Shown here piece by piece: positions 38,505-50,859 of a stretch of DNA of 64,000 nucleotides. The stretch comes from Zeugodacus cucurbitae (lineage: Eukaryota; Arthropoda; Insecta; Diptera; Tephritidae), in NCBI RefSeq assembly GCF_028554725.1, contig NC_071670.1, forward strand, positions 49,114,501 to 49,178,500, read 5' to 3'. The translations under genes were made by a program, and so were the position numbers. The notes below the pieces were generated by a model that did no database searches, had not been told where the DNA came from, and saw only the letters and a program-made list of their open reading frames with translations. Positions within the stretch are counted from its first letter, which is position 1. Every line of letters starts with the position of its first letter.

Positions 38505-40406
38505 TATGTATCGCCAGGTATATTTGTCTATTATGTTTATTATATATATTAAAATATGATTTCTTCAAGGTCTATAAATATTTCTCTGTTTTATGCTTGT
38601 GATTTGAAATTTTGTGCATCTCTTAAAAATCATTTAGCTACATATATGTATGTATGAGAAAAATATTAAAAATAAAAAAATGCACTTACCTTATAAAAAT
38701 ACGCTGTTCTTCTTAGATTTCATTTCGAAACACCTGAAAATAATAAAAATAGGAATATGTTAAGTAAATATTATACACATAGCATTGTTTCACATTGAAA
38801 TGCGTGAAATTTGTGCAAACAAATTTTTTCCTGATGGCTTAATTGAAAAACTAAAGGCGTGACTGATTTGCACACAAAAACGAACTGACATGTTTTTACA
38901 GCTCACAACAAAGGAGACAATGGGAATTTAGCTCAAATTTAAATTAACCTTTCCGCTCAATTGAGTGGCTGGCGCACACAATTGCTGGGAACTAAGGAGA
39001 GCCAGCGCGCAGTGGTGGGTCCCGCTTTGGTCATTCAATGATAATCCTTTCGCCTACACATTCCTCGCGCCAAATCCTAAATACCAAATGTAGTGCAGAC
39101 TATTTTTCCTTTTGTATTGCGTTTGAGAAAATCCCATTCGTTATAGTTAGCAATAAAATTTGCTGCATACAATTGGAATTGTTCTTTTCGTGAATAAAAG
39201 TAAATAATATGAATTTTATTAAAAAATAGAAAATCCCAGCGATGCACCTTAAGCCGCTGTGGAAAAATCACGAAGCATACATTCCACATTCACTGGAATA
39301 CACCGCAACTGCTACGTGTGTACGTCGCGCATGCGCTGGATTTGTTAGCTAGCGAGGGCTATAAGGATTGTTTAGAAGAAATGCTCTACATACTGCTCCC
39401 AAAACACACATGTGCACACAAATATTTGTATTTGAAGCCTAGCTACCTTCGCATCCTCGTTTTTCAACAAAAGCAATTGCAACGTGAAAAAACAAAGCAC
39501 GATTAAAATTAATGTGCGTCCTTATGCAGTGCCAGGACCACCCGCAACCGTTTGTGTTCCCAAATAAGTATAAATATTTTTTTCCAATTTTTTGCTGCTG
39601 GAATGTGCCCGGATTAAGCCCTTAATTGGAGCAGCTAACTATTTAGTGCGGCCTGCTTTACATAACCCACACTTTCTAGTTGTAGACGGTCTTCATTCCT
39701 TACATTGTTCAATCATTGCTTCGATTTCGTTCGCACCGGCGGCGGTCTCATCAAAGTGTCGTCGCTCACCTTTTATCGGCGCGAAGGCGTTAGAAACACC
39801 AGTCTTATCTTGATCGCGACAATTTCTTGTGCCACCGTTTCTTCTTCGCAGGCTTACATATACCGATCCTCACTATTTTTTTTTATTTCGCTTAGAAATG
39901 CTTTCGAGTTTGAGCGCGTTTCTACCGTTTGCGGTCTGTAATAGTATAATTAAGTGTCGCACATTGATAAAAATGTGCCAGCTAAGAAAGATATGCAAAC
40001 AGGCAAGATGTTTGCATTGCTTAGTATGGGATTAAAATATTGTTTTTTGCTTAATTACACTGAGAAAATACGTATTTTGTACCAGTTAGAATCCTTAAGA
40101 AAGGTTTTGATTGAAATAGCGCAATATAGAACGCTATTCGAATACCCCTATATTCATTCGAGCTGAGGAAAGTATACGAGGTGTAATGGTTTCGTATAAG
40201 CTGTGTAATGGTTTGCACTTTAGTAAAAAAAATAAAATATTGGACCAATTTGTTCATAGATAAAGTCTTAGTTAAGTTAGTCGTAATTATAAAAATTGTT
40301 CTTGCTGTTGTGAGTTATGTATTAGGAATTGTTAGGTGGGTTTAAAAGGTTGAAAACAATGGTATTTTAATAGTGTTTGGTGGAATTTAATTTAAAAATA
40401 AATAAA
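38505..40406. other. Non-coding DNA; 38860-40160 is less AT-rich
   Basis: No open frame here has recognisable features. Several overlapping 60-78-codon frames on the plus strand (39592-40166) appear to be compositional. A short near-duplicate (GTGTAATGGTTTCGTATAAGC, then GTGTAATGGTTTGCAC) lies at about 40183-40218. Confidence 0.45.
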
Positions 40407-40942
40407 AACAAGTAAGAAAGAAAGTAGCTTCGGGTGTGACCGAATATTTTATATTCTCGCAATTTATTTATTTAATTTTATTAAGGGAGCGCACAATTTG
40501 ACCCACACAATCGTAAAAAAGTCCATTAGAAAAATATAAAAAAGTCATTATATATAGTGTATGGGGACTGGAGTAATTCTTGGACCGATTTCAATTATTT
40601 TTGCCACCAAGCTACATTATATCCAGGATTTTATTTTTAATTTAAATTTTTTACTTAATTTTGCTAAGATATATCACATACTAACCGATTTATACAGTAT
40701 AAAGTCCTCCGGAAATTTGAAAATCTGAATATGAAGTATTTGGAGGCTAGAAGAAATATTGACCTGATTTTGCCTTCAAAATTGTGGTGTATGGGAAGTA
40801 GATGAAGTTGTGAATTGATTTTGCCCCTTTTTTTTGTCCACAATCTAAGTATGAATGGAATGGAAACCGAATTTCGTTGAAATTTATTGAGTAGTTTCTG
40901 AGTTATGGTTTTTGCCTCATAAGTAGGCAGCGCCAAGACCAA
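40407..40942 (+). repeat. Diverged, truncated R1 copy
   Basis: It starts AACAAGTAAGAAAG, then TTCGGGTGTGACCGAA and TTTATATTCTCGCAATTTAT, which is R1's left end. It continues with recognisable interior, including GGGAAGTAGATGAAGTTGTG, CCGAATTTCGTTGAAATTTA and CATAAGTAGGCAGCGCCAAG, and then stops where an R2 fragment begins. The terminal hairpin and GTCY run are absent. Confidence 0.75.
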
Positions 40943-40954
40943 ATATAAAAAAGT

Positions 40955-41152
40955 TCAACATCGCTCCATAACTTTTAGAGATATCGTGTCCATCGACTTA
41001 AAAAATTTAATTTTAAGATAAACGCGTGTAAAGTTTTGAATTGAATCTGACGTGGCCTGATGGGAGGAACTTCCAAAGGGTCTATCTCTTAGAATTTTAC
41101 TCGGATAGATTTGAATTTTTTTGGAAAATTTGAAATCCATCTAACCCTTTAA
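40955..41152 (-). repeat. R2 fragment
   Basis: The reverse complement matches R2's first 200 bases: TTAGATGGATTTCAAATTTT, ATCCGAGTAAAATTCTAAGA, AGACCCTTTGGAAG, CATCAGGCCACGTCAG, and GTCGATGGACACGATATCTC. It is truncated at the side next to the R1 fragment. Confidence 0.75.
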
Positions 41153-41761
41153 GTGAAAGCGAAGAGTATGGAACTCTTTAAGAAAACAGTTATCAACAAA
41201 AAAAGTTTCAAAGAAGGTGTTCGTATACTTACAATTATATGGAGAAATTTTTCTATGTAAATGAAGCAATATACATATGTATATGTATTTTCTCATCAAA
41301 ATAATATATTGTTATGATCATATTTCTAACATCTGAAGAAGTTGGGTCCTTAAATACTGAAATATATTGCTAATTCCTGATATCCTAAGAAACGGTCAAA
41401 TGGAAAAATCACGAACTTTCAACAAGCATTATGATAGAATGTCAGATGCGCCTTCGACACTCGATTGGTGAAAACCAACAGTTTCGTAGTCATTCCTTTC
41501 AGCAATAACCCATCGCAAATAGCTATTAATTCTCTTTGATTTTTTTCGCCACAAAGTTGTATTAAAAGGCTATAATCTTTATACAGGGTAATCTTGATAA
41601 CGACAACTGTGAATGAATATCTTGCAATGAAATAAGGACCAAATAATTCCAAGAACAAGTTCTGATACCTAAAACTTTGACGAAGAGTTTAATACGTCTA
41701 GAATACGTTAGTAAAGTGAGTTTTGAAAAAAATTGAAGTAGTTTTAAAGATACATAAGGAG
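41153..41761. other. Spacer, possible unrecognised relic
   Basis: The minus strand at 41419-41658 has a 79-codon frame (GPYFIARYSF...LCGEKNQRELIAICDG) whose start faintly recalls the GPYF block of some transposases, but no further block matches. I leave it unassigned. Confidence 0.3.
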
Positions 41762-42042
41762 CTGTTCGAAGCGTTCGAAAAGTTCGTTTTTTTTCAAATT
41801 TTCACCAAACGTCATATTTTTGGTTTATTCACTTAATCGTACTACGTTGCATTCATTTAAGCCGGAAATTTTTTTTTCAAAATCGAGCTCATTTTTTCGA
41901 GGCGGGGGTCTTCCGATTGCAGTAACTCATGTTCTACACAATAGGAGTATTTGTAGCTTAAAATTTATATTTATTTATCTATAAGTCGTAGAAAAAAATT
42001 CTAAAATATCCTTAAAAAATAGGCCGTCACAAGGGATGACCT
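41762..42042 (-). repeat. Truncated copy of M1
   Basis: The reverse complement opens GGTCATCCCTTGTGACGGCC, then TTTTTTTCTACGACTTATAG, TGTGTAGAACATGAGTTACT, and GAAGACCCCCGCCTCGAAAA, colinear with the left 380 bases of M1 at 20993. The right half and right inverted repeat are missing. Confidence 0.75.
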
Positions 42043-44876
42043 CCATAATCTAAAACTATTGCATCTATCCGCAAATATTTATATTAACATTTTTACTATC
42101 AAATTATCTTCATATTGCTGGCTAAAGAGCCAACATTTCCGTATTTGGTGATGCGAGAGACTCTCTGCTTCCTTGAATACCGACGAACTTGCTGTTTGAT
42201 GTACATTGTTGCATTGTTGGTTTATAACTTTTTAAGATGAAGATGGAGCCACATTTCCGCCAATCATATGTGAGTAAGGAAAATGATTCGGGGCATCTTG
42301 GTTCTATATAAAAATATTAGTCGTTAAAATATAAAAAAAGAAACTATTTTTAATGAACTTTTTGATGACCCAAACAATCATAAAAAAAATGGAACTTCGG
42401 ATGCTAGGAATTTCATATTATTGAAGCTTTTTTTATGGCCTTTCCTCAAGTCAATGATCTATACTACTATAAGCTTTTAAATTACAACGTCGCATTGGTC
42501 TCCCCCAAGTACTCTTGTTTTATTTGAAATAAAATCATATATGTATGTCCACAAACTCCAACATCTTTATTTTTTATTAGGGAAATTATCAAATATTTTC
42601 CCCCAGTGTATAACCAATTTGACACAATAATAAGAAAGCAATTTTTCAAACACAAGATTAACCAAGTAAATGCAAAATATGCGCGAAACTGAGAAATGAA
42701 AATAATAATAAACTTCATATATGTCGGTATGTATGCATATAAATAATCACCAATTGGTGTTGACTGTTAGGCCAATCTGCCAATTTGCCTGCCAACTACA
42801 AATAAATCCGGCGGCATTTGGCGCAACGAACACGTTCAAGTGAGCAGGCAAATTAGGCAGGAATTGTCGCGGAATTCGCAAGCTACTCTTTCTCCCACCG
42901 TGGCGACTGCGCGGCAATCAAAGAGGCAAATCAGCGCAGAGTTAGCGACAATTGGTTTAATTCAAATTGGCTGCTGAATTTTTTGAATATAAATTGAAGA
43001 AAAAGTCAAATAAATTCAAGCAAATTGGATTATTGTTTATGGGCAGTGGCTCGAAATGTGACAGTTGGCTAATTTTTAAGCGAGCACATTTGTTGTATTT
43101 TAGTGGCGAACCTTGCAACATGTGTTCGATATTATTTTGGAGGCGTTGGCAGTGGTAAGTGATATGTGGTACTTGAAAAGTGTTGAAAGGCTTCACAGAA
43201 AATTCAAATACTACGAGTTGGAGTGCTTTAGGCGGAAAAATATAATACAACAAAAACAAATAAAATTCCATTTCATGTAAATATGAAAGAAAATATTTTT
43301 TTATAACTCCATTGTATTTGTATTTATAAGGAATTGCCTATTCATCCAGTGTCGAGACATGCATGCGTGCCACAACTCAACTCCAACAACTTTAAGCCAT
43401 TTAACGTGGTACAACCCACAGAAAACAAACAAGCCACACAGAATTAGAAGAGTTGTCTGAACAACAACAGCAAAAACCAATAAGATAAATAAACAAACAG
43501 TACTTCCAGAGGAAGTAAGGAAGGAAGAAGACAATTTTCAGAAAGGATGCCACCAATGACAATAACACTTGGCTTGACATAAAGTCGAATTTATTGCAAA
43601 TGCACGCGCCAAATTCACCAAAACTCAAAATACAAGATTTTTGTATTTCTTCGTGGGAAAACAAATACAAATAAAGGGTTTGCGTTTAAGCGGCTTAAGA
43701 CACGCATTATCAAAATAAACGGGGGAAAATAGCAGTAAACAAATGGCAATAGAAAAGAGTAAAGGATATTCAAGTAAGTTTTGACATTTTGTGGTTTCAA
43801 AACAATTCTCGAAATTCATACAAGAAATTTTCAAAAAATTTATTACTCTACAAAAATCGCTAAAAAACAATACGAAGCGGAAGTAGATACTTAAACTCTT
43901 TCAAAACAATTGGTTTTATTTTTTTGCAGAATCTTTAAGTGTCTATTTTGTTAGATACTATCAACGAAACTGACTGCCAACTCCCAGAAAAATGAATGAC
44001 AATGAAGTTGACAAGTGAAACCAGTAGCTGTGAGATAAGTAGATGAAATTTGAGACTTTTCGCGTTAATAGTGATTTTACGTTTTTGAAATTACTGCAAC
44101 AAAAACAAAAACCAAACAAAAATATATATATGCAAAATTTGCCTCGAAAAATATCCCAATTGTAAGAATATTCATATTTATATATGTATGTATGTATGTT
44201 TGTTTGTACATATATTCCATTTCCACTACCCGGTAGGTCAATCGTCACACCGATCGCTTGCAGCTCGTGCGCCTGCGCGTTGTCCATTATGTGCCGGCAA
44301 CCATCGGCTTATGCCTTAATTATGCACACTTTTCTGTACTAATGGACAGTTTTAGGCAGGAAAAAAAAATACAAACAAAAAAACAAATCCGAAAAGGTAG
44401 AAAATTACAAAAAATACCGTCGCTGCTCATTTCGTTGCTGCACAGTGCAAATAGAGATGTCTTCAAAAAGTAGCGACAAATCAATATAATTAGTATGGCA
44501 AAAGCTGACACTAAGCAGTGGATTACATACGGATTAACTGAGAAAGAAAAAATGTTTTAGGTTTGCTAGCTGACAAAACGAGTTCAAACGGATCATATTT
44601 CTATATGCAGGTTAGTCTGAAATATTGTCTAGCTTTAATTATAAACAGGAAGCTGACAAACGGTGGTCAGGTAGCTGGGCTTATCAAAGGACCAAAGAAA
44701 AAACTCTTTATGATTTTTTTGAATCTTCTTTTGAATATTTCTTAAAATAAAATATAGCAAAGAAATGATGTTAGCACAATTAAGTGGTACCGAATGTTAA
44801 TAATAAAATAAAATTAACGTCAAATTTATTTATTCGAATAAAAATATATTTGATTAATTCCTAGCTATTTTAAAAC
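42043..44876. other. Non-coding DNA; 42740-44500 is a less AT-rich unique block
   Basis: Open frames up to 108 codons occur on both strands in 42950-44510 but are Phe/Leu/Ile/Cys-rich shadows of purine-rich tracts and show no domains. TATGTATGTATG repeats lie near 44182-44198. Confidence 0.45.
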
Positions 44877-45417
44877 TTAATCCAAAACATTTGGATAAAC
44901 ATTAATTTTTCTTTTTCCATTTTGAGCTTGACTAAACAAACGGTGGGGGATACCGACTCTGGAACAGGCAACATAAAATTGGCCATGTGAAAAACATGAT
45001 TCCTCCAAATACACACCACAAACTTTAAGTGTTTGCCCTTGGGCTTTGTAGGTTTAATCAAAGTTGTGGACTAATATTTCGTAATAATATAATCAAAGAA
45101 CAACTTTCCGATTTAAACAGCCAGTTCCAATGAATTTGAAAATTTAATTGCATAATTAATTACCTCGTCTTGATTTATAACAATTTGACAGCATATCCCC
45201 ATATTAAAAAAGTTTATATTTGATACAAAAATCCCCATTAACTGTTACAAAAAGCAATAAATGAAAAACCGCTCGACCGATTTTGTGCAAACTTCACCAT
45301 CCCTAAATAAAATCTCCATCTTCTAAATAAACCGAAAATATTTGGTTTGGATAGGTGAACCCGTTCTTAAGTTATAAAATTACAACGAAAAGTGGCATTA
45401 ATTTGTATATATATAGA
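44877..45417 (-). mobile_element. Helitron remnant with helicase C-terminus
   Basis: The minus strand at 44877-45065 encodes the end of a PIF1-like RepHel helicase: F-D-stop-T-Y then KAQGQTLKVCGVYLEESC, FSHGQFYVACSRVGIPHRLF and a short tail ending NVYPNVLD, with a stop at 44877-44879. These are helicase motifs V and VI in the usual order. One stop replaces part of the FAMTINKAQGQ block. The minus-strand sequence at 45417 starts TCTATATATATACAAATT directly after an A, which is what a Helitron 5' end looks like. If so, the whole N-terminal Rep and most of the helicase are deleted, leaving 541 bases. The 3' hairpin and CTRR end are not evident. Confidence 0.75.
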
Positions 45418-46087
45418 TTGGATTCTATAATATGGAAAAAGTGATCTAATAAAGACTGCTCAACTAAATAGAACCATTTCTTCATACTTTTCTTAAGTTC
45501 CTAATCATCTTAAATATATATGTATATTTATTTTTTTTCGATGACTCAAATGAAAGAACCCCTTCTTCTATAAGCTGCCGTCTTTAGGCGTCTTGAATAA
45601 CACAGAAAAGCTGCAACATTACATTTCACTAGAAGGTTCCACTTAGTAATCGTTCTCATTGAACAAACGGATGAAATGTGTACGAAATCGAACCATTCCG
45701 AATATTTCTATTTCTAACAGAATATAAAAGATATGAAAGTATTTATTCACGATAAAAAATATTATTATGAGGTTATCTTTGGACTCAGTGCAAAAATTGT
45801 TTGGAAATTCTAAAATACAGAAACTACTAAAAATGTGAAACCATAATTGGAAAAATATTAAAAAAAATATTCATATGACGATTAAATTTTTTTAGTTTAA
45901 GTATTTCAAAAATACCGGTTTATAAAAATAGTTAAGCCCTTCAATCAAAAATGGATAATAAAGATGTGTTTATTAACTTAGTATTTTCTCTCATTTATAG
46001 ATTTTAATACTTTTTTAAGTAAAAAGCCTTCTTGAAATTTGAAAGAAATTAATTTAATCAATTTCAAACGCAATGAAAAATATTTAA
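45418..46087. other. AT-rich spacer
   Basis: No open frame or repeat was noticed between the Helitron remnant and the R1 copy. Confidence 0.5.
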
Positions 46088-47137
46088 AACAAGTAAGGGA
46101 AGGCTAAGTTCGGGTGCAGCCGAACATTTTATACTCTCGCAATTTATGTAGAGATTTACCTATATTTTCGGTGCAAAATTAACCTTAAGCACTGAGTTCT
46201 TCATGTTTAATATCAGGGGCCTTGAAAAGTCATGGTTCGATATTGACAATTTTTTCACAAGTGATGTCACAGCTCAAATACAGTATTTGTGTAAAGTTTT
46301 ATTTCGCTATCTTTATCGGTTCCTTATGTATATATTATAAAGTGAACGAATCAGAAGGATTCAAAATTGAGTTATATGGGAAGTAGGCGTAGTTGTGAAC
46401 CGATTTCGCCCATATTCCACCCGTGTCATCAGGGCGTCAAGAAAATATTATATACCGAATTTCATTGAAATCTGTCGAGTAGTTCTTGAGATATGGTTTT
46501 TGACCCATATGTGGGCGACGCCACGCCCATTTTCCATTTTGTAAAAAAATCTCAGTGCAGCTTTCTTCTGCTATTTCTTATGTAAAATTTGGCGTTTCTG
46601 ACGTTTTTCGTTAGTGAGTTAACGCACTTTTGGTCATTTTCAACCTAACCTTTGTTTGGTAGGTGGCCGTGGTTATTATCCGATTTCTTTCATTTTTGGA
46701 CTGTATAAGGAAACGGCTAAAAGAAACGACTACAGAAAGTTTGGTTTATATAGCTTTATTGGTTTGCAAGATATATACAAAAAACCTATTTGGGGGCGGG
46801 GTCACGCCTACTTTTCCAAAAAAATTACATTCAAATGTGCCCCTCCCTAATGCGATCCTATGTTCCAAATATTATTTTTATAACTTTATTTATGGCTTAG
46901 TTATAGCTCCTTATGTGTTTTTAGTTATCGCCATTTTGTGGGCGTGGCAGTGGTCCGATTCCGCCCATCTTCGAACTTAACCTTCTTATGGTGCCAAGGA
47001 ACACGTGTTCCAAGTTTCATTAAGATATCTCAATTTTTACTCAAGTTAGAGCTTGCACGGACGGACAGACGGACAGATGGACAGATGGACAGATGGACTA
47101 TAATACTCTCTTAGCAACTTTTGTTGCCAGAGTATAA
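46088..47137 (+). mobile_element. Dispersed repeat R1, complete copy (Helentron/DINE-like)
   Basis: This copy runs from AACAAGTAAGGGAAGG through hairpin TTCGGGTGCAGCCGAA (46109-46124) and TTTATACTCTCGCAATTTAT, to a tetranucleotide run of GGAC/AGAC units at 47056-47098 and a terminal hairpin (ACTCTCTTAGCAAC..GTTGCCAGAGTAT). The left TTTATACTCTCGCAA and the inverted right TTTATACTCTGGCAA form a 15-base inverted pair with one mismatch. The interior repeats GGGCG(T)GGC boxes. It lacks about 80 bases near the hairpin that the 30.4-kb copy has. It has no coding capacity and is presumably mobilised by another element's proteins. Confidence 0.75.
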
Positions 47138-47278
47138 ATATATAACAATCATTGATAAAATGAAGAAATTATGAGAGAGTTAATTGATGTTTTATAGTGA
47201 TTAAAATAAAATAATAATTATTAAATTAATATTTAAATTCCTATCAAATTTTTACTGTCTGCGTTATAATACGATATA

Positions 47279-47795
47279 CAGTATACTCTCGAAAAGTAAA
47301 TTCTCAGAAATTTTTTAATTTACTTTTCAGAGAGTGTGATAAAAAATTCGAAACGAAGCAAGAAGCGTTTTTTACGATGTTACAAAAACACTTACTCTCT
47401 TGTTTAACGCGTCTTTTTAGTAAATAAACTCTCCTACTTGATCCACTGGTTTAAAAATGAAAACGATGCAAATCAGGTGTCAGACTTTTTGAATTGTCGT
47501 ACAAAAATGGTCAGAAAATATATTGCAAAAGAAAAAAAAAAAAACAAAGAATATTCAAGATTTTTTCTCTTCATAGTAAATACATATGTATGTATGTATG
47601 TATGTAAATGTAAATATGTTTTTCATGTAAATCCATATGTTTTATTGAAGCAAATAAATGAATGAATTTTTTAAGTTTAAAAATGCATTTAATATTATAA
47701 AAGAAGATAATTTATGTATATATTTGGAAAAGTAAATTATTCGAAAAAGTAAATTACCCAAAATACCAATCAATTTACTTTTCGAGAGTATACTG
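47279..47795. mobile_element. pogo/Tigger-like MITE with TA duplications
   Basis: The ends are CAGTATACTCTCGAAAAGTA AATT and its near-exact inverse (47772-47795), flanked by TA on both sides (47277-47278, 47796-47797). The CAGT start and TA target fit pogo/Tigger or a related Tc1-like group. The 12-base motif GAAAAGTAAATT occurs both at the ends and again just inside each end, in inverted or direct orientation (near 47322-47333 and 47727-47738), so each end has more than one copy of the presumed transposase site. A 75-codon frame (47438-47665) is not recognisably a transposase. It contains a TATGTATG repeat at 47586-47606. Confidence 0.8.
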
Positions 47796-48068
47796 TACTA
47801 TATTATGTTAAAACTAATACTGTAAATTTACTTAAGATGAGTAAAACAACGCGAGTTCGGTAATTCCGGTCCATTTTATAACAGCGAGATTTCCAGCAAT
47901 TGATATTCATCTAGAAATTGTACACAAAAATTAAAATGTGCGTGGATACTTTTTAGAATAAAACATAATAAAATTATTTATCTAAAACATTCATATATGA
48001 AAGCAATGTTTCAATTCATTTAATATAGTGGTGTGATATATATGTATTTTATATTATACGGGTGATGA

Positions 48069-48622
48069 ATTAGGAGGGTTTGAAAATTTAAAAATATTTT
48101 TTGTCATATTAAGTAATAATAATGTTTAAAATATTTTCCAAAACTTTCATAAATCGATTCGAGCAAAATTTTAAGAGATATACCCTTTGGAAGTTCCGCC
48201 CATCAGGCCACTTCAGTTTCAATTGAAAGCTTCAAGCGCGTATATCTCTAAACACAATTTTTCAATTCGGTGCACATGGTTTCTCGAAAAGTTATGCAGC
48301 GATTTTGTTAAAATTTTGCATCTTTGAAATTACATTATTTAGTTTATGAATGAATAATTTTTTTATCAATTTTTAATTTTTAAATCTATTTTTTTCGAGC
48401 CAATAAATGGGGAAAATTTGACAAAAAAAATTATTATTTTTTTTTGGTTCTGTAAAATAATTTAAAATTTTAATATATTTTTTCCTTCGTACATTAATTA
48501 AATTTGTCCATGTATTTTCGAAATATTTTAAGTTTATTGATTTAAGATAACCAATAATGAATTATGATATCCATGGCAAGAGAATTTGTTGGACACATTA
48601 TGGGAGATGAGTTACCAACGGC
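48069..48622 (+). repeat. Dispersed repeat R2, near full-length copy
   Basis: It is colinear with 18858-19404 over its length: GGAGGGTTTGAAAATTT, GATTCGAGCAAAATTTTAAG, ACCCTTTGGAAGTTCCGCCC, GGTTTCTCGAAAAGTTATG, TCGAGCCAATAAATGG, GTTTATTGATTTAAGATAAC, and GTTGGACACATTATGGGAGA followed by ACCAACGGC. The 65-codon frame at its end (48564-48761) is not conserved in the other copies. Confidence 0.78.
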
Positions 48623-50859
48623 TGTGTTTGCTGAATTTTTAAATACAAATTTCACAAACCAATGTTTACATATGCATCTTTCATATGCTGAATTGCTTAA
48701 ATGTAAAATTGATTTTATATATTATAAAAAAAAGAAAGTGCCATTTTTTCAACCCACCTAAACCTTAAATATTTTTTATATTAGCCAGAACTTAATCATG
48801 TAATAATAAGGATATACATTTGTAAGATTCAAAATAATATAGTATTAGTACTATTTTTTGTTCATTGTGACAATATTTATCGGAAATTCCTGAAACTAAT
48901 AATATAAAATATAATAAAATTTAATTTTTTACATAATTATTTCTCTAATGATCCTTCTATTATAAAATCAAAATTAATATTATCGATAAATTGCGCAAAA
49001 TACTATATGAATTATACATTATTTAATCTAATAATTCTTTAATTATTTCATCATGATCCTAAAGAATCATAAAAATACACCAAAACTAACAAACAAAAAA
49101 ATATGCACCCATATCTTCTTCAAATGCCAATAAGGAAATGTTATCCAATGTGCGGTTGTCAGCGTTAAACACGCCACATAAATTGCATTATCGCCAATCA
49201 ACGATAGAGATAATTTAAAATCATGTCAACGCGATGCGCATTTGATACATTAAAGCCAATCAGTTGATGGTGTTGCAGTGGCTTAACTTGGACTTTTATC
49301 GAAACATATTAGCTGAATGGCTAGTGCTGGAGCATGGCATCGCGGACAATCAGAGCGGCGCTTTGCGAGTGACTCCTTGTGATCAACGTCGCCTTAGTAA
49401 GATAAAGCGTATAACGTTATCAACAGTTGTGCGATAAAGCGATTAAAATGCGGGCAAAAACAAGCGAGTGCAAACAAACATACAAATATTTAAAAAAAAT
49501 ATGTATATTTGTATGCTGAAAGTGTTGCACTGACTGTGTATAGTTTGTGCTTTCGTTGCTGATGCGATAAATGATAGCGATTATACATTTTAATTATCAG
49601 CGGATTTCACGCAATTTCATTGCTGCATGAGGAAGTAACAAAAACATAATTTTAATTATGTTTAAATGCCGCCAGAATGCCTGCAGCAGCATGACAGGCT
49701 TGAGTACGAAAGCACAAATGTGTGCTGATAGCATAAAGGCTGCTTATACTTCAGTATATGTGGATAAATATCCTGCTGATTGCCGCAGGGTTGCTAAATA
49801 AGCGTTATTGTTGTTGTAATAAAATGAAATTCATTAGTCACACATGCTCTATAATACTTCTACTGATCATTGATATAACTTTGCAGCGTGCATGTGTATG
49901 TGTGAGCGTTGTAAATGTCATTTGTGCGACGGCTGATGTTAAGGTCTTCATTAGTGCACAAATGTTGCAAATTCTGTGCCAATCTCTTTACACAAATGCT
50001 ACATGATTTTGCAATTCCACTTAATGCATTTGCGTGCTTAATGCAATAACAACAAAAACACTTGACAATATGACACACACTAAATGCATACATATTTTCT
50101 TATATATACATATGTATGTTTGTATGTACACACATTAACACTGACAGTTCAAAATTCTTATTCCGTTACTCATTATTTTGTATTAATGCATATTTAAAAC
50201 ACACGCGTAGACACATACATTCTTAAGAAAATTTATCACACGTGTCTTTTCTACCTCTCAGTTCGGTCGCACGCGTAACTTATGCAATTTCACTTACTGA
50301 AATTTTTTTTTGACAGTCACTCACTCACTCACTCACACTATTAGCCATATGCAAATTTCCTTCGGTTACTTCGTTTTCTTACACAAATAATATCACACCG
50401 CTGTGCCTTAGAAATATAGAAATTCTCAAAATCTTAAGAAAAAAATATATAATAATACATAATCCTACTCACTTATTCTCAGGTACTCCAAAGGTTTCTT
50501 TCATTACGGCTTAAGTACTTTGTGGTTTTCTATGAGCACTTAGCATTTTTCTATTCATTGCTTGCATCGTGTTGAGCAGCATAGCTAATTTTTGGATTAC
50601 GTCTTACTCGCTTTCCGACTCTTCTTTGCTGTTTCTTCAAGTATATTAAAAGCAAATATTTTTAAGGCATAATTGCACTGTGGGTGGTAAAGTAGAAATT
50701 CATATAGTCATCGTACATTATTATGTTGAATAGTTATAGATATGCATAGCTAATTTTAGCAACAACAAAAAATACATTGAAAATATCAATTATGAATTTA
50801 TGTACAATACCTGAATTCTAGAAGTTACGGTAGGTATTCGAAAAATTTCTTAAATGTTC
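48623..50859. other. Non-coding DNA; 49130-50660 is less AT-rich
   Basis: No gene is recognised. CACT repeats lie at 50318-50338. The opposed frames at 49758-50006 (plus) and 49860-50093 (minus) overlap and show no domain. Confidence 0.45.

Noticed and set aside
41419..41658. 79-codon minus-strand frame beginning LELFGPYFIARYSF
   Set aside because: Only the GPYF start resembles a transposase block; the remaining residues match no expected order.
44870..45061. 63-codon minus-strand frame starting MIKPTKPKG
   Set aside because: It is the wrong frame of the Helitron helicase remnant; the true frame reads KAQGQTLKV and HGQFYVACSRV.
46109..46124. TTCGGGTGCAGCCGAA as a possible tRNA T-loop or terminator hairpin
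   Set aside because: It is a short hairpin at the left end of R1, with no tRNA acceptor, D or anticodon arms around it.
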